From Siphonodentalium dalli (taxonomy: Eukaryota; Mollusca; Scaphopoda; Gadilida; Siphonodentaliidae), in contig CP136064.1 in NCBI GenBank assembly GCA_032622095.1, positions 249,275,827 through 249,339,826 of the forward strand: 64,000 bases of DNA, given 5' to 3'. The position numbers and the translations under genes were made by a program. The first letter of the stretch is position 1, and every line of letters begins with the position of its first letter. The notes beneath the pieces were generated by a model, which was given only the letters and a program-made list of their open reading frames with translations, ran no database searches and was not told the DNA's origin. This document shows positions 61,267 to 64,000 of the stretch, piece after piece.

Positions 61267-61482
61267 CAGTAATATCCTAAGTAATCAACCCCTTAACCAC
61301 AGCATAATTATGGGTAACTTTTCATGATTAATTAGTCTGAAATATGGCTTGTTGCCATTCATCGGAAAGCTCTCAGTGAGAGCTTTCCGATGAATGGCAA
61401 CAAACCATATTTCCGACTAAATCCTGAAAAGTTACCCATAATTCTGCTGTGGTTAAGGGGTCGATTACTTAGGGCATTACTG
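61267..61482. mobile_element. Family A MITE at a tandem-duplication junction
   Basis: A full-length palindrome with TA flanks, inserted in 'ttattatgTAtggta'. The same host motif recurs near 61750 and 62190 without the insertion, so the empty site is visible twice in the neighbouring repeats. Confidence 0.86.
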
Positions 61483-61767
61483 TATGGTACAGCATACAGC
61501 TTACTGTCATTAAGTTAGCAAAATATTCTACCTGTGAATTTTTTGATTGATTAGTCAATGGCTGCACAGTTATTCTATCTGCCACTTTTAGTCATATAGG
61601 TCAACAAGGTGTGACGTCGGTTCATGTTATGGTGTGTTTTATTGGGATATGAAATGCATGACCCAAATTGTCAGTTGACCAATCACGGAATACGATTTGT
61701 GTAACAACTCAGGCTATGTAAACATTTCATGATTAAATGCACTATATCTGTTATTATGTATGGTAAG

Positions 61768-62166
61768 TTAACCCTTTACCCAACCAAACGCCCAAAACCG
61801 GCCAAATAAAGCTTCAACAGCCTAAAATATCTTCGGTCTGTCTCAATAGAAGCATACAAATATGGATATCATTGGAACCGGCTCCTTCACCACATTGTGA
61901 TAGTTACAGTTAGCCCTGTGCCAATGCATTCTCTTATATATGCGAGTCAACCATAGGTCGCCTCGCATATATAAGAGAATGCATTGGCCTAAAAAAAATC
62001 TTTTTTTAACACTTTTTACCATTTTTTCTTACATTCTTTAACAATTTTATAATTTTTAATGTGTTAAGCCAATGCATTCTCTTATATATGTGAGGCGACC
62101 TATGGTCGACTCGCATATATAAGAGAATGCATTGGCACAGGGCCGTTCTGTTGGGTAAAGGGTTAA
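61768..62166 (+). mobile_element. Family C TTAA element between duplicated flanks
   Basis: The full structure is present. The sequence after the right TTAA ('atgcactatatctgttatt' and on to 'atgtatggta') also occurs just before the element, from TTAA at 61733. Confidence 0.87.
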
Positions 62167-62307
62167 ATGCACTATATCTGTTATTATGTATGGTATAGCA
62201 GGCAGTCAGGTGCTTTCCCATGCTTTCTTAAATCTATAGCACTCAAATCATTACACCAGTGACCCTCGGGGAGTACACTTCACTCTGGTATTAAATAAAA
62301 TGCAGCC

Positions 62308-62926
62308 CAGGTGGGACTCCTATGTGTAGGTAAATAATACATACAACTTTAGATATATATGCCCTGCCTTGGATACCCAACATGTCTGCAGCTAACCACC
62401 TATATAATAATGAGTATAATATAATACCCTCATATACCCACTGAATATGTTGCGCCTTCATCGAATCGAAGACAATAAAATTAGAATTATTAAGTCATTG
62501 GCGTATTTCCCCTTGCAGGTAACGAGGCTTTCCAAACCAAATTTATGGAAAGCCGAATGTGACAACCTTGTTAGCATTGTATTTGTTATGATGAAAGTTC
62601 GACCATCTGAAACCAACACGGATTTAATTCAAAGTTTATCAGAGATTCAACAAAGTCTGTCAGATCTTTGATGCTGGTGCAATGCATCTGATATAACTTA
62701 TTCAAATGTTGTAATTTTCATCGCATCGAGTACAATAGGGTGGTCTAAATTGTTTTTGATGAGATGGAAGTGAGACATCTGTAATGAGCCTCAGGGGGTA
62801 CAGGTATAAAATGTTTTACAGTATAGATCGCAGCCCAGGTGGGACTCATGTGTGTAGGTAAATGATACATACAACTTTCTTTAATAGATATGCCCTGCCT
62901 TGGATACCCAACATGTTTGTAGCTAG
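62308..62926 (+). repeat. ~95-bp direct repeats flanking a ~430-bp segment
   Basis: 'gcagcccaggtgggactc' to 'tggatacccaacatgt' occurs at 62308-62400 and 62828-62926 with a few differences. The candidate exon 62519-62671 lies between. Confidence 0.8.
62519..62671 (+). CDS. Possible terminal exon on the plus strand, or transposon-derived coding fragment
   Basis: Seen: a pyrimidine-rich acceptor (TTTCCCCTTGCAG, ending 62518) precedes 50 codons and a TGA. The peptide starts VTRLSKPNLWKAECDNLV and ends SLSEIQQSLSDL. Its composition is protein-like and the frame is also open upstream to 62447. No AATAAA is seen close downstream. The frame lies between two ~95-bp direct repeats (62308-62400 and 62828-62926), so the whole block could be a duplicated or inserted segment rather than a host exon. 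I do not recognise the family. Confidence 0.3.
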   Translation, partial: VTRLSKPNLWKAECDNLVSIVFVMMKVRPSETNTDLIQSLSEIQQSLSDL

Positions 62927-62930
62927 AATG

Positions 62931-64000
62931 CAATATATTGTTAGAGCGCCACCTGGTGGTATCTTCCTATAAGGCATGCATCTCCTCACCACATACCATT
63001 CTGGCTGGATAATTACACATCATAAGCACCAAGGAAATTTATCATGTCCAGTGAAAGGAATAAGTATCTTCCACTTGACTAGTCTGCCCACCACAACATA
63101 TATCATTCCTTCTGTCTTTTATCTATTCACACATGACTAAGCATGAAGCATATTTAAGACCTTCACAACCCAGATGGCTTGTTACCCTGACATTCCTTAT
63201 ACTAACTTTCTCTTATGGTGTATTTGTATTTATGTTGAGAGTAGTCAGAATAGATCAGTCACCCAATAACCATCAATAACAAATATAAACCAAACAAGAC
63301 TGATGGTTACAGAAGATGTTTTTGGAATTTCTCTGCATTCTTAAGGAGAAAATTAGTTAAGACTGATATAGCAAATTTCATTCCAGAAATGAAGAAAGTG
63401 AACGGATGGACAAATGGATGGCCGGACAGAACAATAACAAAATATGTCCCATTTTAAAAAACAGGCGTATAAAAATATAATAGGTCTTTCAGTTTGTGGT
63501 TCCCAAAGGTCAGTCCTTAAATGAAATTCAAGGCCATTTTACCAGAATTGCCAAAAGTTTTCATTGCCAAGATCTCTGAAAAGAGGCATTTTCTTGGCAA
63601 TTATCAAGTTTTTTTTCTCAAGATATTCAATTAATCGGGCAGATATTGCAAAAATTCAAAGTCCCACATAGAAATTCAAGCACTTTCCAGGCCATAAATT
63701 GTCACTTGTCAGATTCAAGGTCCCCCATGAACCCTGCACTTGGAAAACTGTAGAACAGACACAAAGTTTACACAACCAGTCAGTGGTGGCCAATCTATTT
63801 AATGTAAAAGAAGTATAGACTGGTGCTAATCCCTCACACATGCCTGCACATTTAACATACTGATAACCTTTGACCTGCATGTGGTCTGTGGCTCCTACTT
63901 TCATCACTTAATGCAAACTTAATGTAACCAGACAGAGACCCAGAGGCTATCCCATCAAAATAAATAGATTTTCTTAACATTATAGATGTTAACAAGTTCA
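62931..64000. other. No gene recognised
   Basis: Low-copy sequence. It includes a short GGATGGACAAATGG repeat remnant near 63400. Confidence 0.5.

Larger units (their letters stand above)
61013..62200 (+). repeat. Tandem duplication of ~250 bp, 2 full copies plus a partial
   Basis: 'cttttagtcat', 'gggatatgaaa' and 'cctgttattatgta' of the first copy (about 61013-61265) recur in the second (about 61490-61767). A third partial copy ('ctgttattatgtatggta') lies at 62175-62197. The family A and family C insertions sit at the two junctions. Confidence 0.75.

Overview
The window is a gene-poor stretch of animal genomic DNA, about 35% GC by eye, with no bacterial-style genes. The likely source is a mollusc or a related lophotrochozoan. 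Three signs point there: a tRNA-derived SINE that ends in a (CAAT)n tail, 'ggacggacgg' and 'ataactctgg' type dispersed repeats, and many ACATGTA motifs. This is inference, because no diagnostic gene is present. Most of the long open frames are accidents of tandem repeats.

Coding content is small. Two well-supported internal exons lie on the minus strand, at 47959-48054 (32 codons, phase 0 at both ends) and 87-208 (a coiled-coil segment). A 24-nt candidate microexon (46834-46857) and two candidate 7-codon first exons (26634-26654 and 11742-11762) lie between them, all in compatible phase. The simplest reading is one large minus-strand gene for a coiled-coil protein. Its introns, and possibly its alternative promoters, would fill most of the window. 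A possible plus-strand terminal exon sits at 62519-62671. A broken N-terminal piece of a PIF/Harbinger transposase sits at 60610-60850.

The rest is a dense collection of non-autonomous DNA transposons. Family A has TA targets and is almost a perfect palindrome of about 212 bp (15 copies). Families B, C, D and F have TTAA targets and look piggyBac-like; B and C carry the same kind of ~70-bp hairpin cassette. Family G (15 copies) and family M have 8-bp target duplications and look hAT-like. Families L and O are further terminal-inverted-repeat elements. Nesting gives an order: A lies inside B, D, F and O, and C lies inside D, so A is the youngest.

Tandem arrays include a 30-bp minisatellite of about 67 units (24031-26040), a 26-bp minisatellite of about 22 units (21075-21640), a 46-bp array (49083-49297) and a degenerate array (38225-38815). 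There is one SINE with clear target duplications and one poly-A retroposed insert nested in a B element. Several loci show local tandem duplication with a transposon at the junction. In two of them the duplicated segment begins exactly at the TTAA target.
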